From positions 121,895 to 185,894 of the forward strand of contig DAOUJL010000039.1 of NCBI GenBank assembly GCA_034422735.1: a DNA stretch of 64,000 bases. The letters run 5' to 3'. Shown in pieces: positions 23,447-32,803 of the stretch (positions are counted from its first letter, which is position 1; each line of letters begins with the position of its first letter). A program made the translations under genes and the position numbers. The notes beneath the pieces are model-generated. The model did no database searches. It was not told the origin of the DNA and saw nothing but the letters and a program-made list of their open reading frames with translations. This DNA is from CATOSD01 sp034422735. Its GTDB lineage: Bacteria > Chloroflexota > Dehalococcoidia > Lucifugimonadales > CATOSD01.

Positions 23447-26122
23447 TCAGGCCGTGGCGAGCTTCTCCAGGATGTCGGCCACCCTGGCCTGGCGCTCCTC
23501 GATCGTGCGCCAGCGCTCGCGCTCCCTCTCGACCACCTCTTCGGGGGCACGCGACAGGAAGTTCTCGTTGGAGAGCAGGTCGGACAGCTTGGCCATCTGG
23601 CCGTCGAGCTGCCGCTGCTCCTCAGCAAGCCTCTCTCGCTCCTGCCCGACGTCGATCAGGCCGCCCAGCGGCATCCTGACCGTTGCGCGCTCCAGCACCA
23701 GCGACACGGTGTCCGGCTCGTCCCGCCCCGGCTCGCGCGCCACGCTGAGCGGCTCGATCCGGCCCAGCGCGGCTATCGCGCCGGACTCGCGGGCCAGCGG
23801 GGCTTCCAGCGGCCCGGCCTCCACGGACGCAGCGACCCGCTGGTTGGGCTGTATCTTGAACTCCGCGCGGAGGTTCCGCACGGAGCGCACGATGTCGATG
23901 AGCGCGCCAATCTCGGCCTCCGCGTCGGCGTCGAAGTGGACCGCGTCGGCCGCCGGGTAGGCCGCGGCGATTAGCGCGTCGGGACGTCCTGGCTCGTCCG
24001 GAAGCATCCGCGTGAGCATCTGCCAAAGCTCCTCGGTGACGAACGGCAGGAAGGGATGCAGCAAGCGCAGTATGCGCTCCAGCACGTACGCCAGCGTCGG
24101 CAGAGGCGACTCCCCATCCTCCTCGTCCGAGCGCATCCGTATCTTGGCGAGTTCGATGTACCAGTCGGCGAACTCGTGCCACATAAAGTCGTGGATGGCC
24201 CGCTGGGCCTCGCCGAAATTGTATTCGCCCATGAACCGCTCCACCTGCTCGGCGGTGCGATTCAGGCGGCTGACGATCCAGCGGTCGTGGCGGTGCGACG
24301 GCCTGGGGTCGTACCAGCCCTCCATTCCGTCCGCGCCCTCCAGGTTCTGCATGGCGAAACGGGCGGCGTTCCACAGCTTGTTGGCGAAGTTGCGGCTGGC
24401 CTCCAGCTTGCCCTGGTTCAGCCGCATGTCGTTGCCCGGCGAGTTGCCGGTCGTGAGCGCGAAGCGGAGCGCGTCCGCGCCGTACATGTCGATGAGCTCC
24501 AGCGGGTCCACCACGTTGCCCCTGGACTTGCTCATCTTCAGACCCTCGGGATCCACCACCAGCCCGTGCAGGTACACGGTGCGGAACGGCACGTCGCCCA
24601 TGTTCTCCAGCCCCAGCACTATCATGCGCGCCACCCAGAAGAACAGGATGTCGTAGCCCGTCTCCAGCACGCTGCCCGGATAGAAGTAGTCCAGGTCCTC
24701 GGTCTCGTCGGGCCACCCCAGCGTGGAGTGCGGCCACAGGCCGGAACTGAACCAGGTGTCCAGCACGTCCGGGTCGCGCTCCAAGTCGGTGGAGCCGCAT
24801 TCCGGGCACGCCGTGGGGTCCGTCTCCTCCACGATCACCGCCTCGCACCCCTGGCAGTACCAGACCGGGATGCGGTGGCCCCACCAGAGCTGGCGGCTGA
24901 TGCACCAGTCCCGGATGTTGTCCATCCAGTTGTAGTACACGCGCGTAAAGCGTTCAGGGACGATCCTGATCGAGCCGTCGGCCACCCGGTCTCTCGCGGG
25001 CTTGGCCAGCGGCTCCATGCGGACGTACCACTGGCGGCTGATGATCGGCTCGACCACCTCGTCGCACCGGTCGCAGTGGCCCACCGAGTGGCGGTGTGGC
25101 TCGCTCTTCTCCAGCCGGCCCTCCGCCTCCAGTTGCGCCACGATCTTCTCGCGCGCCTCCATGCGGTCCTGCCCCTCGTATGGGCCGGCGTTCTCGTTCA
25201 GCGTGCCGTCCAGGTTCAGAATGCTGACCGTCGGCAGGTCGTGGCGCTGGCCTATCTCGAAGTCGTTGGGGTCGTGGCCGGGCGTAACCTTGAGCGCGCC
25301 GGTGCCGAAGCCCAGCTCCACCGCATCGTCCGCTACCACCGGCAGGCGACGCCCCAGCACCGGCAGCACGGCGGTGCGGCCCACGAGTTGGCTTGCGCGG
25401 TCGTCCTCCGGGTTGACGGCCACCGCGGTGTCGCCCAGCAGCGTCTCCGGCCGCGTCGTGGCGATCGTGACAGAGCCGCCTCCCTCTAGTTCGTAGCGGA
25501 TGTCGTACAGCCGCCCGTCCTCGTCCCGGTGCTTCACCTCCAGGTCGGACAGCGCGGTCCGGCAGCGCGGGCACCAGTTGGTGATGCGCTCGCCCCGGTA
25601 GATCAGCCCCTTCTCGTACAGGCTCACGAACGTCTTGCGCACCGCTTTCGCGGGGCCGGCGTCCAACGTGAAGGCCGTGCGCGTCCAGTCGCACGACGCG
25701 CCCAGCCGCTTGAGCTGCGCGTATATACGGTCGCCGTACTGGTCCACCCACTGCCACACCCGCTCCACGAACTTCTGCCTGCCCAGGTCGTGGCGCGTGA
25801 TGCCGTCGGACGCCAGCGCGCGCTCGACCACCACCTGCGTGGCGATGCCCGCGTGGTCCGAGCCGGGCAGGTACAGCGACGGGTCGCCCTTCATCCTGTG
25901 CCAGCGGATCATCAGGTCTTCCAGCGCGGTGGTGAGCGCGTGGCCCATGTGCAGCTCGCCGGTCACGTTCGGCGGCGGCATGATGATGACGAACGGCTCT
26001 TTGTCGCGATCTATCTCCGGCGTGAAGTGGCCGCTGTCCAACCACAGATCGTAGATGCGCCGCTCCACGGCCTGCGGGTCATATGCCTTTGGGACATTGC
26101 TTCTCCGGGCGGTCTGGGTCAT
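23447..26122 (-). CDS. valS: Valyl-tRNA synthetase
   Basis: A class I aminoacyl-tRNA synthetase charging tRNA-Val. The HIGH-type motif HMGH (58-61 in PPPNVTGELHMGHAL), the editing domain (TTRPETLLGDTAVAV), a zinc-like CQGCEAV...CPECGS insertion, KMSKS (about 528-532) and the C-terminal arm coiled coil (about 825-890, QERERLAEEQRQLDG...) are present in order. 891 residues is full length. Two hairpin repeats lie upstream. Confidence 0.97.
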   Translation of the reverse strand: MTQTARRSNVPKAYDPQAVERRIYDLWLDSGHFTPEIDRDKEPFVIIMPPPNVTGELHMGHALTTALEDLMIRWHRMKGDPSLYLPGSDHAGIATQVVVERALASDGITRHDLGRQKFVERVWQWVDQYGDRIYAQLKRLGASCDWTRTAFTLDAGPAKAVRKTFVSLYEKGLIYRGERITNWCPRCRTALSDLEVKHRDEDGRLYDIRYELEGGGSVTIATTRPETLLGDTAVAVNPEDDRASQLVGRTAVLPVLGRRLPVVADDAVELGFGTGALKVTPGHDPNDFEIGQRHDLPTVSILNLDGTLNENAGPYEGQDRMEAREKIVAQLEAEGRLEKSEPHRHSVGHCDRCDEVVEPIISRQWYVRMEPLAKPARDRVADGSIRIVPERFTRVYYNWMDNIRDWCISRQLWWGHRIPVWYCQGCEAVIVEETDPTACPECGSTDLERDPDVLDTWFSSGLWPHSTLGWPDETEDLDYFYPGSVLETGYDILFFWVARMIVLGLENMGDVPFRTVYLHGLVVDPEGLKMSKSRGNVVDPLELIDMYGADALRFALTTGNSPGNDMRLNQGKLEASRNFANKLWNAARFAMQNLEGADGMEGWYDPRPSHRHDRWIVSRLNRTAEQVERFMGEYNFGEAQRAIHDFMWHEFADWYIELAKIRMRSDEEDGESPLPTLAYVLERILRLLHPFLPFVTEELWQMLTRMLPDEPGRPDALIAAAYPAADAVHFDADAEAEIGALIDIVRSVRNLRAEFKIQPNQRVAASVEAGPLEAPLARESGAIAALGRIEPLSVAREPGRDEPDTVSLVLERATVRMPLGGLIDVGQERERLAEEQRQLDGQMAKLSDLLSNENFLSRAPEEVVERERERWRTIEERQARVADILEKLATA

Positions 26123-26150
26123 GAATTCTTCCTGGCGGTATCACTAAGGT

Positions 26151-26186
26151 CCCTTCTCCCTTGGTGGGAGAAGGTTTAGGTTCAGG
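26151..26186 (+). repeat. Intergenic hairpin repeat, family B (degenerate)
   Basis: CCCTTCTCCC, loop, GGGAGAAGG with a drifted tail (TTTAGGTTCAGG). Plus orientation although both flanking genes are on the minus strand. Confidence 0.65.
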
Positions 26187-26198
26187 AGTTCACAATAT

Positions 26199-26236
26199 CC
26201 CTTCCCCCGTCAAGGGGGAAGGTTAGGACGGGGGTG
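26199..26236 (+). repeat. Intergenic hairpin repeat, family A
   Basis: CCTTCCCCC, loop GTCAA, GGGGGAAGG, then TTAGGACGGGGGTG. Plus orientation between two minus-strand genes. Confidence 0.8.
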
Positions 26237-26278
26237 TCGTTCCAGGCACAACCGTTGAAGTCCCAAGGCCTACGCCTC

Positions 26279-27682
26279 TCAGCCCCTGTACAGAAACTGC
26301 CCGGACACCTGGTCGCGGTTCAGCTTGCGGTTGAGATGCAGGCCTTCCAGAAGGAACTCTATCGCCGAGGCCACCGCCGAGGGCTCGCCGGACGGCTCGA
26401 TGCGCTGGATGAGCTCGCCGATGTTGCCGAGCGCCTCCGCCGCCTCGCCGTAAGCCGAGGACGGCAGATCGCTGCCCGTCCGCACCTCGTAGCCCTCCTC
26501 GAACCGCTCCAGCACCTCGTCGAACTCCGCCGGGCTGTAGTAGCGCCGGAAGACGTTCGTGACGCCCTTCTTGATGAGGTCCTCTACGACCTTGAACTCC
26601 CTGCCCTCCTCCACGCTCTCCAGCTCGATCTTGCCGGTGGTGGAGGCCACGATGGCCGGAAGGTCGCTCACCCTGGGCGAGGTCGGCTCGCCGCTCCTCA
26701 GACTGCGCTTGAAGGCGTTGCCCACCATCGTCTCGTAGTTGGCTATGGACACGCGCAGGCTCACGCCCGAACGCTGGTTGACCTCCGGGCTGCGCCGCGC
26801 CAGCGACGTGATTTCGGCCACGATCTCCTTCATGTACGGCGGCACCGACACGCGCTCGTCCGTGTCCGGGAAGCGGACGTACTCCTGCTCCACGATCTCG
26901 ATTTCCTCGTCGAGCGACCTGGGGTAGTGGGTGCGGATCTGCGCCCCGAACCGGTCCTTCAGCGGCGTCACTATGCGCCCGCGGTTGGTGTAGTCCTCGG
27001 GGTTCGCGCTCGACACCAGCATCACGTCCAGCGGAAGCATGATGCGGTAGCCCTTGATCTGGACGTCACGCTCCTCCATCAGGTTGAACAGGCTCACCTG
27101 TATGCGCTCGGACAGGTCGGGCAGCTCATTGATGCAGAAGATGCCCCGGTTGGTGCGCGGAATCAGCCCGTAGTGGATGGTCAGCTCGTCGGACAAGTAG
27201 CGCCCCTCAGCCACCTTGATCGGGTCGATCTCGCCAATCAGGTCCGCGACCGATATGTCCGGCGTCGCCAGCTTCTCGGAGTAGCGCTTGTCGCGCCCCA
27301 TCCACTGGATGGTCGCGCCGTCCCCATGTTCCTCGATGCTCTGCTTGCAGGCCGTGCAGATGGGATCGAAAGGGTCGCAGTTCAGCTCGCAGCCGGCCAT
27401 CACAGGAATCTCGTCGTCCAGCAGCGAGACCAGGTGACGGATGAGCCGGGACTTCGCCTGGCCCCGCTCGCCCAGCAGGATTATGTCCTGGCCCGCGAGC
27501 ACCGCGTTCTCGAGCTGCGGAATCACGCTCTCGTCGAAGCCCACAATCCCCGGAAACAGGTCGTCCGCCTTCTCGATCTTGCGAATGAGATTCTTGCGGA
27601 CCTCCTGCTTCACCGTCTGGATGGTGTAACCGCTGCTCCGAAGCTCGCCAATGGTGCTCGGCTTGACAGGGCCTTTGGGCAT
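26279..27682 (-). CDS. MoxR/Mg-chelatase-type AAA+ ATPase with a Cys cluster
   Basis: An ATPase of the ChlI/MoxR class, 467 residues from ATG 27682 (GGAGGGA upstream on the minus strand). The P-loop is GERGQAKSRL (71-80); the Walker B region contains GIFCINELPDL; a sensor segment LVSSANPEDYTNRGRI follows. A four-cysteine insertion (Cys98, 102, 109, 112; CELNCDPFDPICTAC) just after the P-loop may bind zinc. Partners of such ATPases usually have VWA domains, but none is adjacent here. The client is unknown. Confidence 0.82.
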   Translation of the reverse strand: MPKGPVKPSTIGELRSSGYTIQTVKQEVRKNLIRKIEKADDLFPGIVGFDESVIPQLENAVLAGQDIILLGERGQAKSRLIRHLVSLLDDEIPVMAGCELNCDPFDPICTACKQSIEEHGDGATIQWMGRDKRYSEKLATPDISVADLIGEIDPIKVAEGRYLSDELTIHYGLIPRTNRGIFCINELPDLSERIQVSLFNLMEERDVQIKGYRIMLPLDVMLVSSANPEDYTNRGRIVTPLKDRFGAQIRTHYPRSLDEEIEIVEQEYVRFPDTDERVSVPPYMKEIVAEITSLARRSPEVNQRSGVSLRVSIANYETMVGNAFKRSLRSGEPTSPRVSDLPAIVASTTGKIELESVEEGREFKVVEDLIKKGVTNVFRRYYSPAEFDEVLERFEEGYEVRTGSDLPSSAYGEAAEALGNIGELIQRIEPSGEPSAVASAIEFLLEGLHLNRKLNRDQVSGQFLYRG

Positions 27683-27776
27683 ATCGTCCCTCCTGTTTAC
27701 CCGGGCGCAGGGGTCGCGCTCCGTCTGCAACGGGGGCTATGATACTACGGATAGGCCGGGTTTGTCAGTTCCGAAG

Positions 27777-27817
27777 TCCCCTCTCCCCCGCGCGGGAGAG
27801 GGTTAGGGTGAGGGGGA
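27777..27817 (+). repeat. Intergenic hairpin repeat, family B
   Basis: CCCTCTCCCCCGCGCGGGAG type unit with tail GGTTAGGGTGAGGG, between divergent genes. Confidence 0.8.
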
Positions 27818-27861
27818 TGTCAGGCCGCGTAAGTCTGCACCCCCACGAAAACGGAGGAGCC

Positions 27862-28677
27862 ATGCGAAACTACATCTGCGTCACCTGCGGCGTCGAATAC
27901 ACGGAGAGCGAGCAGCCGCCTGAGCGCTGCCCCATCTGCGAGGACCCGAGGCAGTACGTCGGCTGGGACGGCCAGCGCTGGACCACGATGGCCGAGATGA
28001 AGGCAGACGGCTATCGCAACGAAGTCAGGGATGAAGAACCCGGCCTCACCGGCATCGGCATAGAGCCATCATTCTCCATCGGCCAGCGGGCGCTGCTGAT
28101 CCAGACCCCCGGCGGCAATGTGCTGTACGACTGCATCAGCTACCTGGACGACGACACTGTCGAGCGCCTGAACGCGCTAGGCGGCGTGCAGGCCATCTGC
28201 TTCTCGCACCCCCACTTCTACGACAGCATGGTCACCTGGAGCCGCGCGTTCGGCAACGCCCCCATCTACGTCCCTGAGGCCGACCGCGAGCACGTGATGC
28301 GCCCCGATCCCGCGATCCGCTACTGGGACGGCGCGCCGCTGGAGCTCGCGCCCGGCGTCACGCTCATCCAGTGCGGCGGCCACTTCGAAGGCAGCGCCGT
28401 GCTGCACTGGGCCGGCGGCGCGGAAGGCAGGGGCGCGCTGATGGTCGGCGACAGCATCACCGTGGTGCCCGACCGCCGCTTCGTCAGCTTCATGACCAGC
28501 TATCCGAACCTGATACCGCTCTCTGCGTCGGAGGTCCGCGCCATCGTCGACGCCGTCGAGCCTTACGACTTCGACCGCATCTACGGCGGCTGGTGGCGCC
28601 GCAACGTCAGCAGCGGCGGCAAGGAAGCGGTGCGCGCCTCCGCCGAGCGCTACATCGCCCACATCACCGGCGCGTGA
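27862..28677 (+). CDS. Rubredoxin-like zinc ribbon fused to an MBL-fold hydrolase
   Basis: A 271-residue protein. The N-terminal knuckles C6-x2-C9 and C23-x2-C26 (YICVTCGVEY...RCPICED) form a rubredoxin/zinc-ribbon-like module. A metallo-beta-lactamase fold follows with FSHPHFYDS (the HxHxxD motif), a GGHFEGSAV segment and VGDSITVV, which give the remaining metal ligands. Such fusions occur in uncharacterised oxidoreductase or hydrolase groups, and the substrate is unknown. ATG 27862 has GGAGGAG upstream. A TATGAT box lies at 27738-27743. Confidence 0.8.
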   Translation: MRNYICVTCGVEYTESEQPPERCPICEDPRQYVGWDGQRWTTMAEMKADGYRNEVRDEEPGLTGIGIEPSFSIGQRALLIQTPGGNVLYDCISYLDDDTVERLNALGGVQAICFSHPHFYDSMVTWSRAFGNAPIYVPEADREHVMRPDPAIRYWDGAPLELAPGVTLIQCGGHFEGSAVLHWAGGAEGRGALMVGDSITVVPDRRFVSFMTSYPNLIPLSASEVRAIVDAVEPYDFDRIYGGWWRRNVSSGGKEAVRASAERYIAHITGA

Positions 28678-29050
28678 CGCGGCTCACCCTCGTTCCCGCT
28701 GCAAATCTACAAATTCCGCCACATCATCCAGTCGCTGCCCGATTCTGCGCAGAGCCTTTTCGTTCTCCCATCCCGGGCCAGGGGAGAGGGTCGGGGTGCG
28801 GAGAATCCGAGCGGGGATCGCGCCTTTGGGCGTGGCTCTCCGAAAAATCTGCTCAATTCTGCTACTTTCCGCCCATTCCGTAGCTGGGCGGCCCGATGTT
28901 TTTGTCACTTTCTGTGAGCCAAGTTGTCAAGGTTCGTCACGCGCATTGCGCCAAATGTGGCAGAACGCGACGGCGGCGCCGGGCCGGGGGCGGGCGGATT
29001 TGAAACCCGGCTCTACTCCACAATCGGCTGCCACAGCGCCTATCCAGTTA

Positions 29051-29077
29051 GAAAGTAGCACGCGCGTGCTGTAGATT
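29051..29077. repeat. Palindromic repeat, copy 2 (AGCACG-CGTGCT core)
   Basis: GAAAGTAGCACG CG CGTGCTGTAGATTC, the reverse complement of the element at 9738-9765 apart from the two central bases and one flanking T. Confidence 0.55.
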
Positions 29078-29305
29078 CAATACCGTTGTCGGGGCCACGG
29101 GCGGGCGCAGGGCGGGGCTACTTGACATAAGGTTGTGGGAATTGGCCTGAGAGTGGGATGTTTTGTAATATGCGTATGGCAGACTTGAGAGCCAGCGAGA
29201 GAGGAAGTCGCGTTAGGGTTGCGCGGCTGGGGTAACTTGGGACAGGGGTTTTGGATGATTTGAGGTATCGTAAAGGTCCAAGTAATCACTCTTGCGACTG
29301 CGAAT

Positions 29306-29336
29306 GAAAGGGTCCTGGCGACAGCCCAGGGTCTTT
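29306..29336 (+). terminator. Possible hairpin with T-tract
   Basis: AAAG GGT CCTGG CGACAGC CCAGG GT CTTTT forms a 4 + 5 bp stem with a small internal loop and ends in TTTT. It could be a terminator or an attenuator in the leader of the following nuclease gene. Weak. Confidence 0.3.
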
Positions 29337-29503
29337 TCATTGGGAACAGGTTCCGGGGGTGCATCCGGTGTCGGCATTCAGCCACCAGAGCGGGGTGGTG
29401 GTGGGCCAACAGCCGGTCGGAAGCAGGGGGGGCGAACTGGGAACCTTGAGACGATTGCTTGAGGATGTAGACATAGCTGACCGGGTGGCAAAAGGAGTAC
29501 CAA

Positions 29504-30931
29504 TTGACAGCGAAACTAACAGACCTTATCTCCCGCGCCCCCTGGCGGGAGGCCGTCACCTACCGGGACACCTGGCCCCATGAGTACGTCCTCAGCATAA
29601 GGGACGGACAGCGGGAACTGCAGGACGCCATCTACGCCCGCTTCCTCAACGGCGAGGGCGTGGACTGTCGCTTCTTCAGGGTGAGCAACAAGTACCTGTT
29701 CATCAGCGACTTCAAGTACTGGTTCAACAACAAATGGGAAGGCTTCGACCCAAACGATGATAACGTGATAAACCGCGCCCGCCTGTATCGCGACCGCCGG
29801 GACTTCGTGATCCAGCCCGGCGACACGGGAAAGCCGGAGGATTATCCCACCAATCCGGCCCACCAGAATCCGATCCAGGACCTCACCAAGCCACAAGAGG
29901 CCACCCTGCTCAGTTTCATTGCGCAACGCCATACCATAGGACTCGAGGACGTAGCCACGGACGCACTGTACTTCATCCTCTCGCGTTCAGACGCTGCCGG
30001 AAAGGCCTTGTCCGAACTGATGGGTGATGAACACGGTCCATTACCTATCGCAAAGGCGCAACCCTGGGCGACAGACGCGCGCGGAGCGATACCTGACCTG
30101 GCCTGCCTGGACGACGACGACAACCTGGTCGCGCTGATTGAATCCAAGTTCTGGGCATCACTAACCCACAACCAGCCCGTCACCTACTGGCAGGGACTTC
30201 CCACTCACAAGAGTGCCGTGCTCCTGTTCCTGGCTCCAGACTATCGCGTCGACCAAGGGGACCTGTGGGACGAATTGGTAAGTAGGTTGCGCGATGCCGG
30301 GCACGAATTGGGCCCTGCCGACAGGCGTCCTGGACTGATTACCGCGCAATCCAGGAGCGACCAACGGCGCCTGATGCTAACCACCTGGCAACTGCTTCTT
30401 GACAGGATGGCAAAGAGAGCCGGGGAGGATGGCGATACTCAGGCTTGCTTCGAGATCGCCGAACTGCAAGGACTTGCCGCCAGCGCCATCAAGGGCGACA
30501 GACCCACACGCGACGAGAACCTGAAACAACTGATTGCGGAGTCTGTAAAGCGACTTGAGCAATCGAAATGGGCGGACGCCAGTGGACTGGCTGTCGGACA
30601 GGGGGCCGACTTCCACGGAAGATATCTTCGCCTCGCGGGCGCGCTCGCCTGGCTTGGCATCGATTCCAGAGCCGTGAAAGAGACGGGAAAACCGCTGTGG
30701 CTACACTTTTACGAGGAAGGCGCACTCCGCATAAAAGTGAACCTGGAACAAGTCCGTAGCCGGCTTGAGGGCCGGTTGGAAACGAAACTCACGTGGCGCA
30801 GTGACGACGAGGTATACCTGCCCGTAGAACTGCCACGGGGCGCCGACCGCGAAAAGACCCTGAACGCTATAGTTGCTCAACTGGAACGCATAGCCCGGCT
30901 GATTGATCCCGAGGGTCCAACCTACCGCTGA
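29504..30931 (+). CDS. Two-domain PD-(D/E)xK-type nuclease fused to a 'WPHEYVL' domain
   Basis: A 475-residue protein of unknown role. Residues about 17-85 (YRDTWPHEYVLSIRDGQREL...CRFFRVSNKYLFISDFKYWF) match a small domain that usually occurs as a stand-alone hypothetical protein. Around residues 185-225 a PD-(D/E)xK-like core is visible: IPDLACLDDDDNLVALIESKFWASLT, with Asp, then Glu-Ser-Lys, then a trailing WQGLP segment. The rest (about 270-475) is helical. Base composition is lower in GC than the flanking genes. The start is TTG 29504 (AAAAGGAG upstream). A restriction or defence nuclease is inferred. Confidence 0.62.
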   Translation: MTAKLTDLISRAPWREAVTYRDTWPHEYVLSIRDGQRELQDAIYARFLNGEGVDCRFFRVSNKYLFISDFKYWFNNKWEGFDPNDDNVINRARLYRDRRDFVIQPGDTGKPEDYPTNPAHQNPIQDLTKPQEATLLSFIAQRHTIGLEDVATDALYFILSRSDAAGKALSELMGDEHGPLPIAKAQPWATDARGAIPDLACLDDDDNLVALIESKFWASLTHNQPVTYWQGLPTHKSAVLLFLAPDYRVDQGDLWDELVSRLRDAGHELGPADRRPGLITAQSRSDQRRLMLTTWQLLLDRMAKRAGEDGDTQACFEIAELQGLAASAIKGDRPTRDENLKQLIAESVKRLEQSKWADASGLAVGQGADFHGRYLRLAGALAWLGIDSRAVKETGKPLWLHFYEEGALRIKVNLEQVRSRLEGRLETKLTWRSDDEVYLPVELPRGADREKTLNAIVAQLERIARLIDPEGPTYR

Positions 30932-30941
30932 GTTGCCCACA

Positions 30942-32600
30942 TCAGCGGCGCGTAGCGCCCCCGACTTCGATCAGCTTCTCGTAGCGCCTGATGCCACCAT
31001 CCTCGATCGACCAGATAGCCGTGGCGAAGCGCTCTATCAGGTCGCGGTCGTGCACGGCCATGAGCACCGATCCCGGAAAAGCGTCCAGCGCCTGCTCAAA
31101 CCGCTCCCTGGACGGAATGTCCAAGTGGTTCACCGGCTCGTCCAGCACCAGCAGGTTGGCCCCCTCCAGCACCAGCTTGGCGAGCAGCAGCCGGGTGCGC
31201 TGGCCGTAGCTCAGCCGGCCCGCCGGAAGCAGGGCGTCGTCCCCCTCGAACAGGTACAGGTGCAGCATGGTCCTCGCCTCCGTCTCGGACAGCTCGGCCG
31301 CCCGCCGCACCATCTCCAGCGGCGTCACGTCCCAGTCCAGTCCCGCCTGGTCCTGCGGCATGTAGCCCGTTCGCACGTTCGCGCCGACGCGCACGTCGCC
31401 CGCGTCCGGGGCGACGAGGCCCATCACGATTCCGAGCAGCGTGGACTTGCCGCTGCCGTTCGGCCCCAGCAGAGCGACGCGCTCACCGTGCTCCAGCACC
31501 AGGTCCACGTCGCGGAACAGCCGGCGACCTCCGAATCCGTGGCCCACGCCATCGAAACGCAGCGCAAGCGTCCCGCCGCGCGCCGGACTGCCAAAGTCCA
31601 GGTTCATCTTCCACTCCGCCCTGGGCCGCTCCACTCTGTCCGGCGAGTCTAGCAGACGCTCCAGCCGCCGTTCCCGCACCTTGGCCTTGCGCGCCACCTT
31701 CTTGGCGCGTCTCCGGTAGAAGTCGTGCGTGGTGGCCCTCTCCGTGCGCATCGCCGTCTGTTTGGTCTGAACTATGTCTCTCCGGATCCGTCTCGCCTCC
31801 GCCTCCTGGTCCTTCCACGCCGCCGACTGCTTGTCCAGCTCCCGGTGCTTCGCCTGCCGGTACTCGGAGTAGCCTCCGGGATAGGCTGCGATTCCGGGCA
31901 CGTCGCCGCTCAGCGCCAGGATTCCGGTCGCCACGCCGTCCAGGAAGGCCCTGTCGTGGGACGCGACAAGCGCCGCCCCGGAGTAACCGGACAGGTAGGA
32001 CTCCAGCCACTCCAGCGCCGCGATGTCCAGGTGGTTGGTCGGCTCGTCTAGCAGCAGCACGCCCGGATTCGCCGCGATGACGCCCGCCAGCGCGGCCCTC
32101 GTCCGCTCCCCGCCGCTGAGCTTCGACAGCGGTGTGTCCTCCGGCACGCCCCCAAGACCCAATCCCTGCAGGACGGCGGCAGCGCGCTGCTCCACCTCGT
32201 AGCCGCCCAGCGCCTCGAACTCCTCCGACGCGCGCCCGTACTCCGCGATCAGCGCGTCAAGCTCCCGGCCCGAGGCGCGCGCCATTCGCGCCTCGACGCG
32301 CGCCATCCGCGCGTAGGCGTCCGCGTGATCGATCAGCCCGCGCCGCACAGCCTGTCCCAGCGTCTGCGCCGGGTCCGCCTCGAACCCCTGCGGCATCCAC
32401 GCCGCCGCCGCTCCCCCGCCCGCAACCACCCTGCCACGGTCCGCCGGCTCGGCGCCCGCGACTATGCGCAGCAGCGTGGACTTGCCGGACCCGTTGGGAC
32501 CCACCAGCCCCACGCGCTCACCGGGATTGACGACGAACGACACGTCCTCCAGGACGGTCTCGGAACCGTAATGTTTGGATACGCTCAGGACTTGCAGCAT
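30942..32600 (-). CDS. ABC-F family ATPase
   Basis: A soluble tandem ABC protein without membrane segments, of the ABC-F type that acts on ribosomes (translation factor or antibiotic protection). Both halves carry GPNGSGKST Walker A, signature motifs LSGGERTRAAL and LSYGQRTRLLL, and Walker B LLLDEPTNHLD and LVLDEPVNHLD. Between them is the charged interdomain linker (about 255-350, KHRELDKQSAAWKDQEAEARRI...). Start ATG 32600 is preferred over the longer frame because homology begins at MLQVLSVSKHYG and GGTGGAGA precedes it. 552 residues. Confidence 0.92.
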   Translation of the reverse strand: MLQVLSVSKHYGSETVLEDVSFVVNPGERVGLVGPNGSGKSTLLRIVAGAEPADRGRVVAGGGAAAAWMPQGFEADPAQTLGQAVRRGLIDHADAYARMARVEARMARASGRELDALIAEYGRASEEFEALGGYEVEQRAAAVLQGLGLGGVPEDTPLSKLSGGERTRAALAGVIAANPGVLLLDEPTNHLDIAALEWLESYLSGYSGAALVASHDRAFLDGVATGILALSGDVPGIAAYPGGYSEYRQAKHRELDKQSAAWKDQEAEARRIRRDIVQTKQTAMRTERATTHDFYRRRAKKVARKAKVRERRLERLLDSPDRVERPRAEWKMNLDFGSPARGGTLALRFDGVGHGFGGRRLFRDVDLVLEHGERVALLGPNGSGKSTLLGIVMGLVAPDAGDVRVGANVRTGYMPQDQAGLDWDVTPLEMVRRAAELSETEARTMLHLYLFEGDDALLPAGRLSYGQRTRLLLAKLVLEGANLLVLDEPVNHLDIPSRERFEQALDAFPGSVLMAVHDRDLIERFATAIWSIEDGGIRRYEKLIEVGGATRR

Positions 32601-32736
32601 TCTCCACCCACCGTTGCTGCTTGGACAAAAGGGGACTATCGGCCGGAAGACAGGGGACTGTGACCCGGAAATGATAGCACAGTGCACAGCACCAGCCGCG
32701 TCCGCCCGCAGAATAGCCCCGCATCGCCGCCTGTGC

Positions 32737-32742
32737 TATATT
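32737..32742 (+). promoter_or_regulatory. Extended -10 promoter of the enoyl-CoA hydratase gene (TGTGC-TATATT)
   Basis: TGTGCTATATT, 62 bases upstream of ATG 32804; matches the recurrent motif. Confidence 0.55.
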
Positions 32743-32803
32743 TCCCCCAGCGCGCCGGCCTTACAGCCCGGCCCGTGCGCAAACCCAGACGGAGGCCAAC
32801 TCC

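Larger units (their letters stand above)
28678..29503. other. Long intergenic region, no gene supported
   Basis: Over 800 bases without a convincing ORF. It contains a decayed family B repeat near 28768-28800, a GCGGGCGGATTTGAAACCCGG-type interspersed repeat fragment near 28990, the second copy of the AGCACG/CGTGCT palindrome (29051-29077), and a hairpin with CCTGG/CCAGG and AAAG/CTTTT arms near 29308-29335. The last ~150 bases read through in frame in several directions, but no family is recognisable. Confidence 0.55.

Noticed and set aside
24056..25489. A 477-codon plus-strand ORF
   Set aside because: It lies wholly antisense to valS, with low-complexity composition and no motif.
26234..27742. 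A 502-codon plus-strand ORF
   Set aside because: It is the antisense shadow of the MoxR-type ATPase; the product is His/Val/Leu/Arg-rich without any family motif, as high-GC complements usually are.
29460..29500. SYVYILKQSS on the minus strand, resembling the start of a GIY-YIG nuclease
   Set aside because: Only about ten residues match; the GIY motif and downstream catalytic Arg/Glu are absent, and the frame degenerates at once.
29359..29583. A 74-codon plus-strand ORF upstream of the fusion nuclease
   Set aside because: It overlaps the nuclease start in another frame, lacks a ribosome site and shows no family; the read-through end is clearly nuclease coding.
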